This document shows, piece by piece, positions 1 through 7,976 of a DNA stretch of 21,787 nt. The translations under genes were made by a program, and so were the position numbers. Under the pieces are notes generated by a model, which saw only the letters and a program-made list of their open reading frames with translations, ran no database searches and was not told the origin of the DNA. The stretch is from Magnetococcales bacterium (GTDB lineage: Bacteria > Pseudomonadota > Magnetococcia > Magnetococcales > UBA8363), in contig JADFYU010000038.1 of NCBI GenBank assembly GCA_015232865.1, positions 1 through 21,787 of the forward strand, given 5' to 3'. Numbering within the stretch: the stretch's first letter is position 1; each line of letters opens with the position of its first letter.

Positions 1-80
1 GATTAATGAAACTTTGGACGATGCCATCTCTTTGATAGCTTTCTATCTAAAGCGTTATTCCCGCCAGTCTGTACTAGGGA

Positions 81-992
81 CTACTTTATGGAACGATCGT
101 TGGATAGGTATTTTCCCATGATGCAGATGGCTTTTTGAAAGTCGTTCCCGATGGGGATCAGTTTGATATTTTTCAGGAATTCTGTCTTCTCTATCGGCTC
201 GGGACCACCAAAAAATGTCGGTACGGGTGAAACGGATGTAAAGTTCATTAATTTCTCGATCATGTTTTGATCTTTCCTGATATTATCCGTTCGGCCAGAG
301 AGTACCATGGCCTTGCTGTCGGTTTTTTGTACGGTTTCCAGGTATTGAGAGATGGGAAAGTTGGAGCCTAAATAGAGGGGTTGAAAACCCTGAGAGATCA
401 GGGTAAGACAAAATATAAGCAAACCGATTTCATGCCGCTCCCCCGGCAAACAACAGGTGATGAGCCGGTTTCCCTCGACCGGTTTGATCCGGTAATTGTA
501 GATGGAGCCGAGTTTATTATAAAAATAGACACAGGCAAAACATTCTTCTGCAATACCTGCAGGATTTTTGTCCCAATTTTTCCCCAAAATATCAAATATC
601 GGAACGATCATTTTGAGCATGACCAAATCTTCATCGTAGTTATTGAGAAGATTATGGAAAATGCGATCCAGACTGACCTGATCGAAATCTTGAATGGCCA
701 GTAATGCAGCATTTTTCTGTTGTTGCCACTTTTTTACCGATTGTCCGGAAGTTTCGAAATCAAACCCCAGACAACGCAGTTTAAGAATCGCGTCCCGTAT
801 TCCCAACCCCTCATCCAGATAATTTTTCAGGCGAAGTGCGAATGCGAGATCGTTGGCAGAATATTGACGCTGACCTTTCGCAGATCGGTCGATGGAGGCG
901 AACAATTTGTAGCGATGCTCCCAGGTCCGCAAAGTACTCGGAGGAACGCCCAGTAGATTTGACATATGGCGAATTGGGAATTTTTCTGACAT
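81..992 (-). CDS. MerR-family regulator with C-terminal cobalamin-binding domain (CarH/LitR-like)
   Basis: This is a 303-residue cytoplasmic DNA-binding regulator. Residues 5-75 form a MerR-type winged helix-turn-helix (FPIRHMSNLLGVPPSTLRTW, then WEHRY and a GQRQYS wing). About 95-170 is a helical B12-binding-2-like segment, and about 175-300 a Rossmann-type B12-binding domain with an ExHxxG motif (E185, H187, G190) supplying the lower axial histidine. Known family members (CarH, LitR) repress light-inducible genes and sense light through adenosylcobalamin; MlrA-type relatives control biofilm genes. Here the Wx9EH cap of the cobalamin pocket reads W140...E150-C151, and the residue after the Trp is Asp141 instead of the photo-adduct His of Thermus CarH. 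Cobalamin binding or light response may therefore differ. It is divergent from the signalling operon and is a plausible controller of it (inference). The start at 992 keeps the helix-turn-helix intact; its ribosome site is weak. Confidence 0.85.
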   Translation of the reverse strand: MSEKFPIRHMSNLLGVPPSTLRTWEHRYKLFASIDRSAKGQRQYSANDLAFALRLKNYLDEGLGIRDAILKLRCLGFDFETSGQSVKKWQQQKNAALLAIQDFDQVSLDRIFHNLLNNYDEDLVMLKMIVPIFDILGKNWDKNPAGIAEECFACVYFYNKLGSIYNYRIKPVEGNRLITCCLPGERHEIGLLIFCLTLISQGFQPLYLGSNFPISQYLETVQKTDSKAMVLSGRTDNIRKDQNMIEKLMNFTSVSPVPTFFGGPEPIEKTEFLKNIKLIPIGNDFQKAICIMGKYLSNDRSIK

Positions 993-1399
993 GTGGTGGC
1001 ATCCCAGCAGGATGAAACGTTAACACATTGGAAAAATAAATACACAAAAACAATACGATGAATATCGTTCTGCTTTAAGTCACAAAACATGTCTACAAAA
1101 AGTTATATGGATTGCGTATTACTTGTTCCGAACAACTAAAGGTTATTCAAAACAGTTGTTCACCCCTCTCCACAGAAAAATATGAAGTATCGGTCTGGCG
1201 TTTCGTTGAGTTATACTTATTATGTTTACAGCTTGTAATTATAATCTATTTTTTACTGATTTCGCAAATGGTTATATATTTTTATTACAATCAATATGAT
1301 CGACACATGGGATTGAGTCATAGACTCCCTAACCGATATGTTTATTTAACAAATTTATTGTTGTTTTGTAAAAATTATTTTTGTCGAGGAGCACAGAGC
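993..1399. promoter_or_regulatory. AT-rich divergent intergenic region between the MerR-type regulator and the kinase operon
   Basis: About 400 bp of AT-rich DNA must hold the promoters of both flanking genes, but I could not single out a convincing -35/-10 pair. A 14-bp inverted repeat with 5-bp arms, ACGATGAATATCGT (1055-1068), lies 63 bp upstream of the regulator start. MerR-family proteins bind dyads, so it is a candidate operator, at low confidence. The plus frame that continues into the kinase stays open from 1079 and would encode a hydrophobic stretch; this is treated under findings. Confidence 0.4.
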
Positions 1400-2812
1400 A
1401 TGGAGTGGTATCACTCAAAAGCGGTTAAGGAAAAAAGAAGACAATTTTTGACTAACAACGCCTTTAAAGAAAAGGTTGTCGGCACTTTTGGTTTGAGAGG
1501 TTCGAGCAATGAAGTTTTTTCTGATCCTTGGATTACTGGCTTCTCTGATGGTTACCGCGTGAACCAGTCAAATTGGCAAAAATATCAGGAAGTACTCCGA
1601 TATAAGGAGATCATGAGTTCCATCGTTGAGGGCTCAAGCAGCATTATAATCGTGTGCAACGAAGAGGGAATCATTGAGGTATTCAATCCGGAGGCGGAAC
1701 AGACATTTGACTATAAAGCAGACGAAGTGATTGGAAAAAAAATTGGAATGCTGATTCCAGTATCGATTAGCCAGCAGCAGAAAAAAATGTTCAATCTGCC
1801 TAAAATGCGAAAAAAATTAAGGCCTGTTTGTTTCAGCCAAGAAATTCAAGGTGTGCGAAAAGACGGTAAATTGATCGAGCTTCAGTTGACCGTCGATAAG
1901 TTCATTATCAGCAACGGTCGCAACTATTATCTCGCCATGGCGAAGAACATTACCGAACAACGCCAATTTCAAAAAGAAATTCTCCAATCGGAACGTCTGG
2001 CGGCTTTGGGCGGAATGGTGGCTGGTGTAGCACATGAAATCAATACCTCGGTGGGTCTTGTCGTCACCATGGCTTCGGAAATGGTCGAAAGAATCACACA
2101 GTTCAAGAATTCCTGGAAAACGGATGGAATATCGGAGCAAGAGTTGGACAATTTTTTAATATCCACCACAAAACTCTCAACACTCATCCTGGACAATGCC
2201 TCGTGTGCCGTTCAACTGGTGCGAAGCTTCAAAAGCGTTGCCACCCATCAGGGCAATGAATCCGAAGAGAAACAATTTTTCAATCTGGCTGAATATTTGA
2301 AAATGGTCACCGTAAGCATGCGGTATTACCTGAAAAATTCAGAAATCAAGCTCAAAATAGATTGTGCGAAAGATCTCTCAATCAAGAGTTATCCCGGTGT
2401 ATTTTCTCAAATTCTCACCAACCTTCTCTCCAACTCCCTGCTACATGCTTTCCAGGCCAATCATACCGGAGAGATCACGATACAAGTCTTCATTGAGAAG
2501 GGAGAGTTGGTCCTAATCTATCGTGATAATGGCAAAGGAATGTCCACTATCGAGCAAGAACGCGTGTTTGAGCCATTTTTTACCACCAAAAAGGAATCTG
2601 GCGGAACCGGGCTCGGAATGCACATTATTTTCAATCTTGTCACTCAAACGCTTAAAGGTCGCATCAAATGTGACAGTGAACTTAGCCTGGGTACCTGTTT
2701 TACCATAACCGTTCCGATTGAAAAGCAGATTCTGAACTCCGGTTGCCATAGCGCAAACAATTTGATCGACAGCGACGATCAAAAGATCAGGGATGAGAAT
2801 GGTGATACATGA
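1400..2812 (+). CDS. Soluble PAS-domain sensor histidine kinase (HK4-like)
   Basis: A 470-residue kinase, first gene of the signalling operon. An N-terminal region of about 70 residues is unassigned. A PAS domain spans about 70-190 ([19 protein letters not shown] start, ending in the typical NITEQRQF exit). The dimerisation helix carries the phosphoacceptor His212 in [13 protein letters not shown], where the usual HEINTP has Ser for Pro. The ATPase domain has an N-box ([14 protein letters not shown], about 335-350), G1 DNGKGM at D376, FEPFFTTK, and G2 GGTGLGM. No membrane segment is present from this start, so the signal is probably intracellular (redox, ligand or partner protein). ATG 1400 is chosen because GAGGAG (1386-1391) lies 8 nt upstream. 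An in-frame TTG at 1112 would add 96 AT-rich, hydrophobic residues with no ribosome site. The stop overlaps the next start by 4 nt (ATGA), so translation is coupled. Confidence 0.85.
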   Translation: MEWYHSKAVKEKRRQFLTNNAFKEKVVGTFGLRGSSNEVFSDPWITGFSDGYRVNQSNWQKYQEVLRYKEIMSSIVEGSSSIIIVCNEEGIIEVFNPEAEQTFDYKADEVIGKKIGMLIPVSISQQQKKMFNLPKMRKKLRPVCFSQEIQGVRKDGKLIELQLTVDKFIISNGRNYYLAMAKNITEQRQFQKEILQSERLAALGGMVAGVAHEINTSVGLVVTMASEMVERITQFKNSWKTDGISEQELDNFLISTTKLSTLILDNASCAVQLVRSFKSVATHQGNESEEKQFFNLAEYLKMVTVSMRYYLKNSEIKLKIDCAKDLSIKSYPGVFSQILTNLLSNSLLHAFQANHTGEITIQVFIEKGELVLIYRDNGKGMSTIEQERVFEPFFTTKKESGGTGLGMHIIFNLVTQTLKGRIKCDSELSLGTCFTITVPIEKQILNSGCHSANNLIDSDDQKIRDENGDT

Positions 2813-4128
2813 ATGAAAAGATGATGTTCATCGACAATAAACAGACGCAATTGAAATCATCGGCATCCCCATGGGTGATCTTGGTTGCTGACGATGACTT
2901 AAGTGTGCTTGAAGCGACTCAAGGTGTTCTGGAAGGACTTGAATTTGACTCACGTCCATTGGAGTTGCTGTTTGTCACTTCAGGGGAAGAGGCCAAGAAG
3001 ATTCTGCAAATGAGGCAAGATATAGTCATTATCTTACTGGATGTGGTTATGGAAACTCAAGATTCTGGGTTGGAAGTCAGTGATTTTATTAGAAATAAAT
3101 TAAAAAACGATATGATTCATATTATTCTGAGAACGGCAGGGTTTGATCAAATTCCCGTAGAAGAGATTTTTGAAAAATTTCAGATCAACGATTTTATCAG
3201 CAAAGGGGATATGATCTCGGTTCGCCTTAAGACCGCATTGAAGTCGGCGTTACGTTCCTACAAACAGCTACAGGAACTCCAAAATGCCAAGGAGGAGGCT
3301 GAGTGTGCCAACCGGGCAAAAAGTGAATTTTTGGCCAATATGAGCCACGAGCTTCGTAGCCCGATGCAGGCCATTCTTGGTTTCTCCGAACAGGGAAGTC
3401 TGCACTATAATCTGGACCCCGCCATAACTCTCTCCAAAATGGAGGTCAAAGAGCGCAAGGCAATCTACATTCAGCGCATGTTGGCAAAAAACCCGAGTCA
3501 GAGTTCCGTCCGGCAACTCCTGGATAAGAGTATCGGGAACTCTATTAGAAATTTTCAGCAGATATTTCAGTCCGCTTCCAGCCTGTTGGGGCTGATCAAC
3601 GATCTTTTGGATCTGGCCAAGGTGGAGTCTGGCAAGATGAATTTTGATTTCCAGGAATATGATCTGTGCTCAATCATTGAACTGCAAATTTCAGAGGTCG
3701 AGACTCTCTATCGGGAGAAGGGTATTCAACTTCATTTCATCAAGCCAACACCCTATACCCCCATTGAAGTTGAGTGTGATGGAGGAAAAATCATTCAAAT
3801 AATCAGAAATCTGCTTTCCAATGCGCTGAAGTTTTCTCCTGCCAAAACGACGGTAACGCTTTCCATAGAAAAATACCGGTCAGATAACCAGGATATGGTC
3901 TCACTATCTGTCAAAGATCAAGGAGTTGGAATTCCTGATGAGGAGTTGGAGTTGATCTTTGACAAATTTAAACAGAGCAAACTAACCAGCACCAATGCCG
4001 GTGGAACCGGTTTGGGGCTCGCCATTTGCAGAGAGTACATCCTGGCCCACAAAGGCAGCGTAAAGGCCAGTAATCGTCCCGAAGGCGGCGCAATCTTTGA
4101 GGTTTCGATTCCTCAAACCCAGGGATAA
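2809..4128 (+). CDS. Receiver-histidine kinase (REC-HisKA-HATPase) with an enlarged dimerisation region
   Basis: A 439-residue cytoplasmic hybrid with an N-terminal receiver. The receiver (about 22-150) keeps all key residues: the acidic ADDD triad, phosphoacceptor D78 in IILLDVVME, Thr in RTAG and Lys in ISKGD. A short coiled segment ([21 protein letters not shown]) links it to a HisKA domain with His180 in [16 protein letters not shown]. The ATPase domain has an N-box ([14 protein letters not shown]), DQGVGIP, and [10 protein letters not shown]. Between the first HisKA helix and the [19 protein letters not shown] helix there are about 60 residues where family members usually have about 25, so there is an insertion of about 30-35 residues. 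The receiver suggests that another kinase, perhaps the PAS kinase whose stop codon it overlaps, controls this one. It has no transmembrane or sensory domain. A further ATG lies 12 nt downstream of the chosen start. Confidence 0.85.
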   Translation: MNEKMMFIDNKQTQLKSSASPWVILVADDDLSVLEATQGVLEGLEFDSRPLELLFVTSGEEAKKILQMRQDIVIILLDVVMETQDSGLEVSDFIRNKLKNDMIHIILRTAGFDQIPVEEIFEKFQINDFISKGDMISVRLKTALKSALRSYKQLQELQNAKEEAECANRAKSEFLANMSHELRSPMQAILGFSEQGSLHYNLDPAITLSKMEVKERKAIYIQRMLAKNPSQSSVRQLLDKSIGNSIRNFQQIFQSASSLLGLINDLLDLAKVESGKMNFDFQEYDLCSIIELQISEVETLYREKGIQLHFIKPTPYTPIEVECDGGKIIQIIRNLLSNALKFSPAKTTVTLSIEKYRSDNQDMVSLSVKDQGVGIPDEELELIFDKFKQSKLTSTNAGGTGLGLAICREYILAHKGSVKASNRPEGGAIFEVSIPQTQG

Positions 4129-4166
4129 TGGATCAGCTTGCCGGACGGACCAAGAGGTAGCACGAG

Positions 4167-5273
4167 ATGAATAAGAACATCTTGATTGTTGATGACGATG
4201 ACAACATTCGGAAGGTTTCCGCCATCATATTGGAGAATCATGGATTTCAAATTTTTGAAGCCGATAACGGCAATAGTGGCCTTGAGATCATTAGGAAGCA
4301 AAACTTGGATTTAATCATTCTTGATCAACACATGCCGGTTATGTGCGGCATTACCGTACTACGCACATTGAGAGATGAGGAGCGTCGGATTCCGGTCATC
4401 ATGATGACTGCGGATATCAGCCAACGTTTATCTGTTCAGGCTTTCAGGGCAGGGGCGGATGATTTTATTTCCAAGCCCTTTGATGAAGATTTTCTGCCCT
4501 TGGTCGTCAAAAGAGCGATCAAACTCAGAGAGCAGGGTCGGCATCTTTTTGAAGAGACCGTACGCCGCCAAGCTGCCGAAAAGGAGAATCGTCTTAAGTC
4601 CATCTTCCTGGAAAACATTTCTCACAACACCCTAACCCCTGTACATCAAATCACAGGCTATATCGACCTGCTTCAAAGAGCGATCGACCGAGAAAACAAA
4701 AAAAAAATACAACTGAACATAGCCAGAATCCAAAAAGTAACACAACAGTTGACCACCTGGATGAGCAACATCTCCCTGTTGGCTCAATTGGAACAGGGTT
4801 CGGTGTCATTCTTCTTCACCGATCAATCCTTGGATCAAATCGTCGCAACGGTTTTGATCAATATTGCCGACAAGGCAAATCGCAAACAAATCCAAATAAA
4901 AAAATGGCTGGACGAGTCCATTCATTTTTTGGCGGACGGACAAAAGATTGATCTGGTTTTGCAGGAGTTGCTCGATAATGCGGTCCGATATGCTCCAGAA
5001 TCTTCAACCATCCAACTCTACGCCAAACAAGAGGCCGATCAACTGACCATCTTTATCCAGAATCAGGGAGAGAGTATTCCAGCTGCGGAGCTAAAGCAGG
5101 TTTTTCTCCCCTTTTCCGTCTCTTCCCAAACCATAAATTCTGGAGGAAACCGAGGAATCGGCCTGACCCTAAGCCGACACATCATCAAGGCCCATAACGG
5201 GGAGATTTGGGCAGAAATTCCGCAAGAAGGGGGCACCAGGATTGGTATCCGCCTTCCTCTGAACCCAGGATAA
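4167..5273 (+). CDS. Receiver-histidine kinase with non-consensus H-box and ATP-site residues
   Basis: 368 residues. The N-terminal receiver (3-120) is canonical: VDDDD, phosphoacceptor D53 in IILDQHMP, MMTAD, ISKPFD. A helical linker leads to a HisKA domain whose H-box reads NISHNTLTPVHQI: His153 is followed by Asn154 where Glu or Asp is nearly universal and acts as the catalytic base for autophosphorylation. The ATPase domain has a good N-box (LVLQELLDNAVRYAP), but G1 reads IQNQGESIP, with Asn299 for the usual Asp, a change also seen in functional CusS-like kinases. The G2 motif is NRGIGLTL. It may be a weak kinase, a phosphatase-biased kinase, or a docking partner (inference). GAGG (4154-4157) lies 9 nt before ATG 4167. 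A small gene begins 5 nt after the stop. Confidence 0.82.
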   Translation: MNKNILIVDDDDNIRKVSAIILENHGFQIFEADNGNSGLEIIRKQNLDLIILDQHMPVMCGITVLRTLRDEERRIPVIMMTADISQRLSVQAFRAGADDFISKPFDEDFLPLVVKRAIKLREQGRHLFEETVRRQAAEKENRLKSIFLENISHNTLTPVHQITGYIDLLQRAIDRENKKKIQLNIARIQKVTQQLTTWMSNISLLAQLEQGSVSFFFTDQSLDQIVATVLINIADKANRKQIQIKKWLDESIHFLADGQKIDLVLQELLDNAVRYAPESSTIQLYAKQEADQLTIFIQNQGESIPAAELKQVFLPFSVSSQTINSGGNRGIGLTLSRHIIKAHNGEIWAEIPQEGGTRIGIRLPLNPG

Positions 5274-5278
5274 ACCCC

Positions 5279-5443
5279 ATGAGCGAATCTTATCACGATT
5301 GCTGGCAACCTCTCCAGGCAGCCCCTCCACAGGAGTCCGATGATTTTTTCAACCGGATTGCTCAAGAATTTCATATGACCGAGCTTTGGATACCGCTCGC
5401 CTTCATGCGCTTATTTCGAAATCAGAGAGAAGGAGACGGCTGA
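5279..5443 (+). CDS. Small 54-residue protein of unknown function inside the signalling operon
   Basis: I do not recognise a family. The reading frame fills the gap between two signalling genes. ATG 5279 is 5 nt after the upstream stop and has AGGA (5267-5270) 8 nt ahead. Its TGA (5441-5443) directly abuts the ATG of the receiver-HD-GYP gene, and the strong AGGAG site for that next gene lies inside this frame. The product (MSESYHDCWQPLQAAPPQES, then an amphipathic stretch DDFFNRIAQEFHMTELWIPL and a basic end FMRLFRNQREGDG) is acidic then basic, with aromatic residues suggesting one or two helices. There is no signal peptide or membrane segment. Precise packing argues for a real, translationally coupled gene, perhaps an accessory or connector protein; a fortuitous spacer frame cannot be excluded. 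Confidence 0.55.
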   Translation: MSESYHDCWQPLQAAPPQESDDFFNRIAQEFHMTELWIPLAFMRLFRNQREGDG

Positions 5444-6568
5444 ATGGACCAGCTGAAGATGAAGGATTTTTTTAGTCCAGCCAATCAACAAGACATCAAA
5501 GAGGCCGAAATATTGATCGTCGATGATGACATCAACAACATCAGCCTTCTTTTAGAGCAACTCCAGGAGGAGGGATTTCAGAATCTGACAACCCAGACCA
5601 ATCCTCTGCACGCTGTGGAGCTTTGTACGCATCATTTGCAGCCGGGTGAAATGCGCTTTGATTTAATTCTTCTGGATATCATGATGCCGGGTTTGAACGG
5701 GTTTGAGGTGGTTGAGCAGCTTCGATCCCGATCGATTGCCACTCCGATCTTGGCTCTGACCGCCAGACAAGACCAACAGTCCAGAAACAAGGCGTTGGGA
5801 AAAGGGGTGAGCGATTTTATATCTCGCCCCTTTGACATCCGAGAGCTGATATTGAGAATTGAGGTGCACCTTAAAGCCCATCTCAATTCCAAACGACTCT
5901 CTTTCCACAACCAGACTCTTGACACGTTGGTAGACATCCGTACTTCGGAGTTGGAAAAACTCAACAGCAGCCTGAAGAAAAATTATCTCGATACCATCTG
6001 GCGCATGGCCATCATGGCCGAGTATCGAGACAACGAAACCGGAATGCACATGAAGAGGATGGCTCATTATTCCATGTTACTCGCCAAAGCCACCGGGATG
6101 AATGTCGAGGATTCCGAGCTTTATCTTCACACGGCCCCACTCCACGATATCGGCAAGGTAGATACCCCAGACAACATCCTGCTCAAACCGGCTGGATTGA
6201 ATCCGACTGAATGGGTTCGCATGCGCCATCATGCGGAGGCTGGATGGACCATTCTCAAAAATCATGAATCCGAGTTGATCCAAGAAGCGGCGTTGATCGC
6301 TTACACCCATCATGAAAAATGGGATGGATCCGGCTATCCTCAACAACTGAAAAAAGAGGATATTCCCCTTTGTGGTCGCATCGTCAGCATTGCTGATGTC
6401 TTCGATGCCCTGACCTCCGAACGACCCTATAAAGCGCCCTGGCCCATGGCAAAAGTATTGGACCTTTTGGAACAGGAAAAAGGGTTGCATTTTGAACCGA
6501 GACTGGTAGATCAATTCATCAAGAATATTCCACAAATTATCGATATAAGAGAAAAATTTACAGACTGA
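5444..6568 (+). CDS. Receiver-HD-GYP cyclic-di-GMP phosphodiesterase
   Basis: 374 residues, RpfG-like architecture. The receiver (about 20-140) has VDDD, phosphoacceptor D78 in LILLDIMMPG, and Thr in ALTAR, but the conserved Lys before Pro-Phe is replaced: DFISRPFD, Arg128. A linker helix follows (LDTLVDIRTSELEKLNSSLKK). The HD-GYP domain (about 180-370) is complete: the metal-ligand helix GMHMKRMAHYS, H234-D235 in LHDIGK, MRHHAEAGW, YTHHEKWDGSGYP (GYP at 297-299), and ADVFDALTSERPYK. The reaction is hydrolysis of c-di-GMP to pGpG/GMP, usually promoting motility over biofilm. It is the only clear output enzyme in the operon, so it is the likely end point of the phosphorelay. AGGAG (5431-5435) is 8 nt upstream. 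The Arg substitution could alter phosphorylation-dependent activation. Confidence 0.93.
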   Translation: MDQLKMKDFFSPANQQDIKEAEILIVDDDINNISLLLEQLQEEGFQNLTTQTNPLHAVELCTHHLQPGEMRFDLILLDIMMPGLNGFEVVEQLRSRSIATPILALTARQDQQSRNKALGKGVSDFISRPFDIRELILRIEVHLKAHLNSKRLSFHNQTLDTLVDIRTSELEKLNSSLKKNYLDTIWRMAIMAEYRDNETGMHMKRMAHYSMLLAKATGMNVEDSELYLHTAPLHDIGKVDTPDNILLKPAGLNPTEWVRMRHHAEAGWTILKNHESELIQEAALIAYTHHEKWDGSGYPQQLKKEDIPLCGRIVSIADVFDALTSERPYKAPWPMAKVLDLLEQEKGLHFEPRLVDQFIKNIPQIIDIREKFTD

Positions 6569-6585
6569 CCTTTGGAGAAAACCTG

Positions 6586-7497
6586 ATGACCCACACCATT
6601 TTGATCGTCGATGATTTGGAACAAAATCGGGAGCTTTTAGAAGAGCAACTGGACGATAGCGAATACAAGACGGTTATGGCCGATGACGGCGATACGGCTT
6701 TGATCATTCTCAGACAAGATCCGCTGCGCTTTTCCGCCGTTTTGCTGGATTGGATGATGCCCCGAATGGATGGAATAACCGTGTTGCAGACCATGAAAAA
6801 AGATCCCCTACTCAGGCAGGTTCCGGTCATCCTTCAAACGGCGAAGGCGATGGAAAGTGACATTCATCAAGGTTTTTTTGCCGGAGCGAGAAACTATCTG
6901 GCCAAACCGTTCAATGCGACCAAACTACGCGCCGTTCTCTGGGCGACCATTCAAGATTTTGAGCAACAACAGGCCGTCATCAAAAAGCTCAACGTTCATC
7001 AAGCCACGATGCAAAACATGGCGAGCGGGAAATTTTATTTTCAGACCATTGAGCAGGCCCAGGATCTTGCCACGATGATCAGTGCCACCTCGCCCCAAGA
7101 TCCGCAAACGCTCCTAATGGGTCTGGTCGAGCTTCTCTACAACGCCATTGAACACGGAAATCTGGGAATTACCTACAAAGAAAAATCAATACTTCTTGAA
7201 CAGGGCGAATTTCAACAGGAAATCAAGAAGCGACTGCATAATCCACGCTACAAAAAACGAAGGGCCTCACTCACATTTACCAGAAAAAAGGATAAGTTCC
7301 ATTTTTTCATTCAGGATGAAGGTGCTGGTTTTAATTGGCATCAATATCTGGAAATCAACCCCGCGCGGGTGTTCCATCTTCATGGTCGAGGCATTGCCAT
7401 GTGTAACAAAACGGTCTTTCAACGCCTTGAATATCAAGGCCGTGGCAATGAAGTCCTGGCCGTTTACCCGTTTTATTCACCCCCTTCAACAGAATAG
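6586..7497 (+). CDS. Receiver fused to RsbW-like ATPase domain (no phosphoacceptor histidine)
   Basis: 303 residues. The receiver (4-120) is canonical: VDD, D55 in AVLLDWMMPRMDG, LQTAK, LAKPF. After a helical linker comes a GHKL ATPase of the HATPase_c_2 type: N-box LVELLYNAIEHGNLGI (N186), DEGAGFNW (D244), and HGRGIAMCNKTVFQRLEYQGRGNEVLAVYPF. No H-box or DHp helix is present, so it is not a conventional histidine kinase. The fold resembles anti-sigma or serine kinases such as RsbW/SpoIIAB, and in other bacteria this domain is often joined to receivers or PP2C phosphatases. A phosphorylation-gated partner-switch or anti-sigma role is plausible, but no sigma factor or STAS antagonist is in the window. 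GGAG (6574-6577) lies 8 nt upstream of the start. It sits in the operon 17 nt after the phosphodiesterase gene. Confidence 0.8.
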   Translation: MTHTILIVDDLEQNRELLEEQLDDSEYKTVMADDGDTALIILRQDPLRFSAVLLDWMMPRMDGITVLQTMKKDPLLRQVPVILQTAKAMESDIHQGFFAGARNYLAKPFNATKLRAVLWATIQDFEQQQAVIKKLNVHQATMQNMASGKFYFQTIEQAQDLATMISATSPQDPQTLLMGLVELLYNAIEHGNLGITYKEKSILLEQGEFQQEIKKRLHNPRYKKRRASLTFTRKKDKFHFFIQDEGAGFNWHQYLEINPARVFHLHGRGIAMCNKTVFQRLEYQGRGNEVLAVYPFYSPPSTE

Positions 7498-7506
7498 GAT
7501 AGATCC

Positions 7507-7956
7507 ATGAATCCAACTTTTTTAAAATACCTGAAACGGGATCTCGGTGGACTTTCGGTTTTAGTCATAGAGGATGACTGGTTATTTATGAAACTACTCA
7601 ATAAAGCCCTGGAGGCGGTGGGTATCAACTCAATTGAGATGGCTAATGATGGAAATTTAGGTTACATGAAGGCCCAGTGCAGTCCCTATGATCTGATTAT
7701 CACTGACTTTGACATGCCGGGATATGTGGGCACCGAAATCATCAAAAAGATCCACGAAAATAGACCGGGCCAGGTGTTTATCCTGATGACCAAGCATGAT
7801 GCGATGAAGTCTGTCCAAGAGATCTTCCGGAGAAACAGCAAAGTCCATCTGATCGGAAAGTCCCTTTTCCAGGACTGTCTGGGGGGAGAGCATCAAGCCC
7901 GTTTTTGGGAGCTGTTTTCTCGGGCCGGTCTGCATGCAAAGATGGCGAAATTGTAA
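7507..7956 (+). CDS. Single-domain response regulator (receiver only)
   Basis: 149 residues, last gene of the signalling operon, 9 nt after the previous stop with AGGAT upstream. One receiver occupies about 16-145: acidic pair EDD in VLVIEDDWLF, phosphoacceptor D67 in IITDFDMPG, Thr in LMTKHD, and Lys118 in LIGKS. There is a 15-residue N-terminal extension and a short helical tail but no effector domain. Receivers of this kind act as phosphate shuttles or sinks, or act by protein contact as CheY does. With three kinases and four other receivers alongside it, a shuttle or sink role is likely (inference). The Lys is followed by Ser instead of the usual Pro. It converges on the SPOR gene with 20 bp between the stops; no terminator hairpin is visible there. 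Confidence 0.87.
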   Translation: MNPTFLKYLKRDLGGLSVLVIEDDWLFMKLLNKALEAVGINSIEMANDGNLGYMKAQCSPYDLIITDFDMPGYVGTEIIKKIHENRPGQVFILMTKHDAMKSVQEIFRRNSKVHLIGKSLFQDCLGGEHQARFWELFSRAGLHAKMAKL

Positions 7957-7976
7957 GGCTTCCAAAATCCCAAAAA

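Noticed and set aside
2..121. Open plus-strand frame entering from the left edge (about 39 codons, ending INETLDD...GIFP then TGA)
   Set aside because: Too short to recognise, overlaps the 3' end of the regulator, and a frame of this length stays open by chance fairly often. It could be the tail of a gene outside the window, but nothing supports it.
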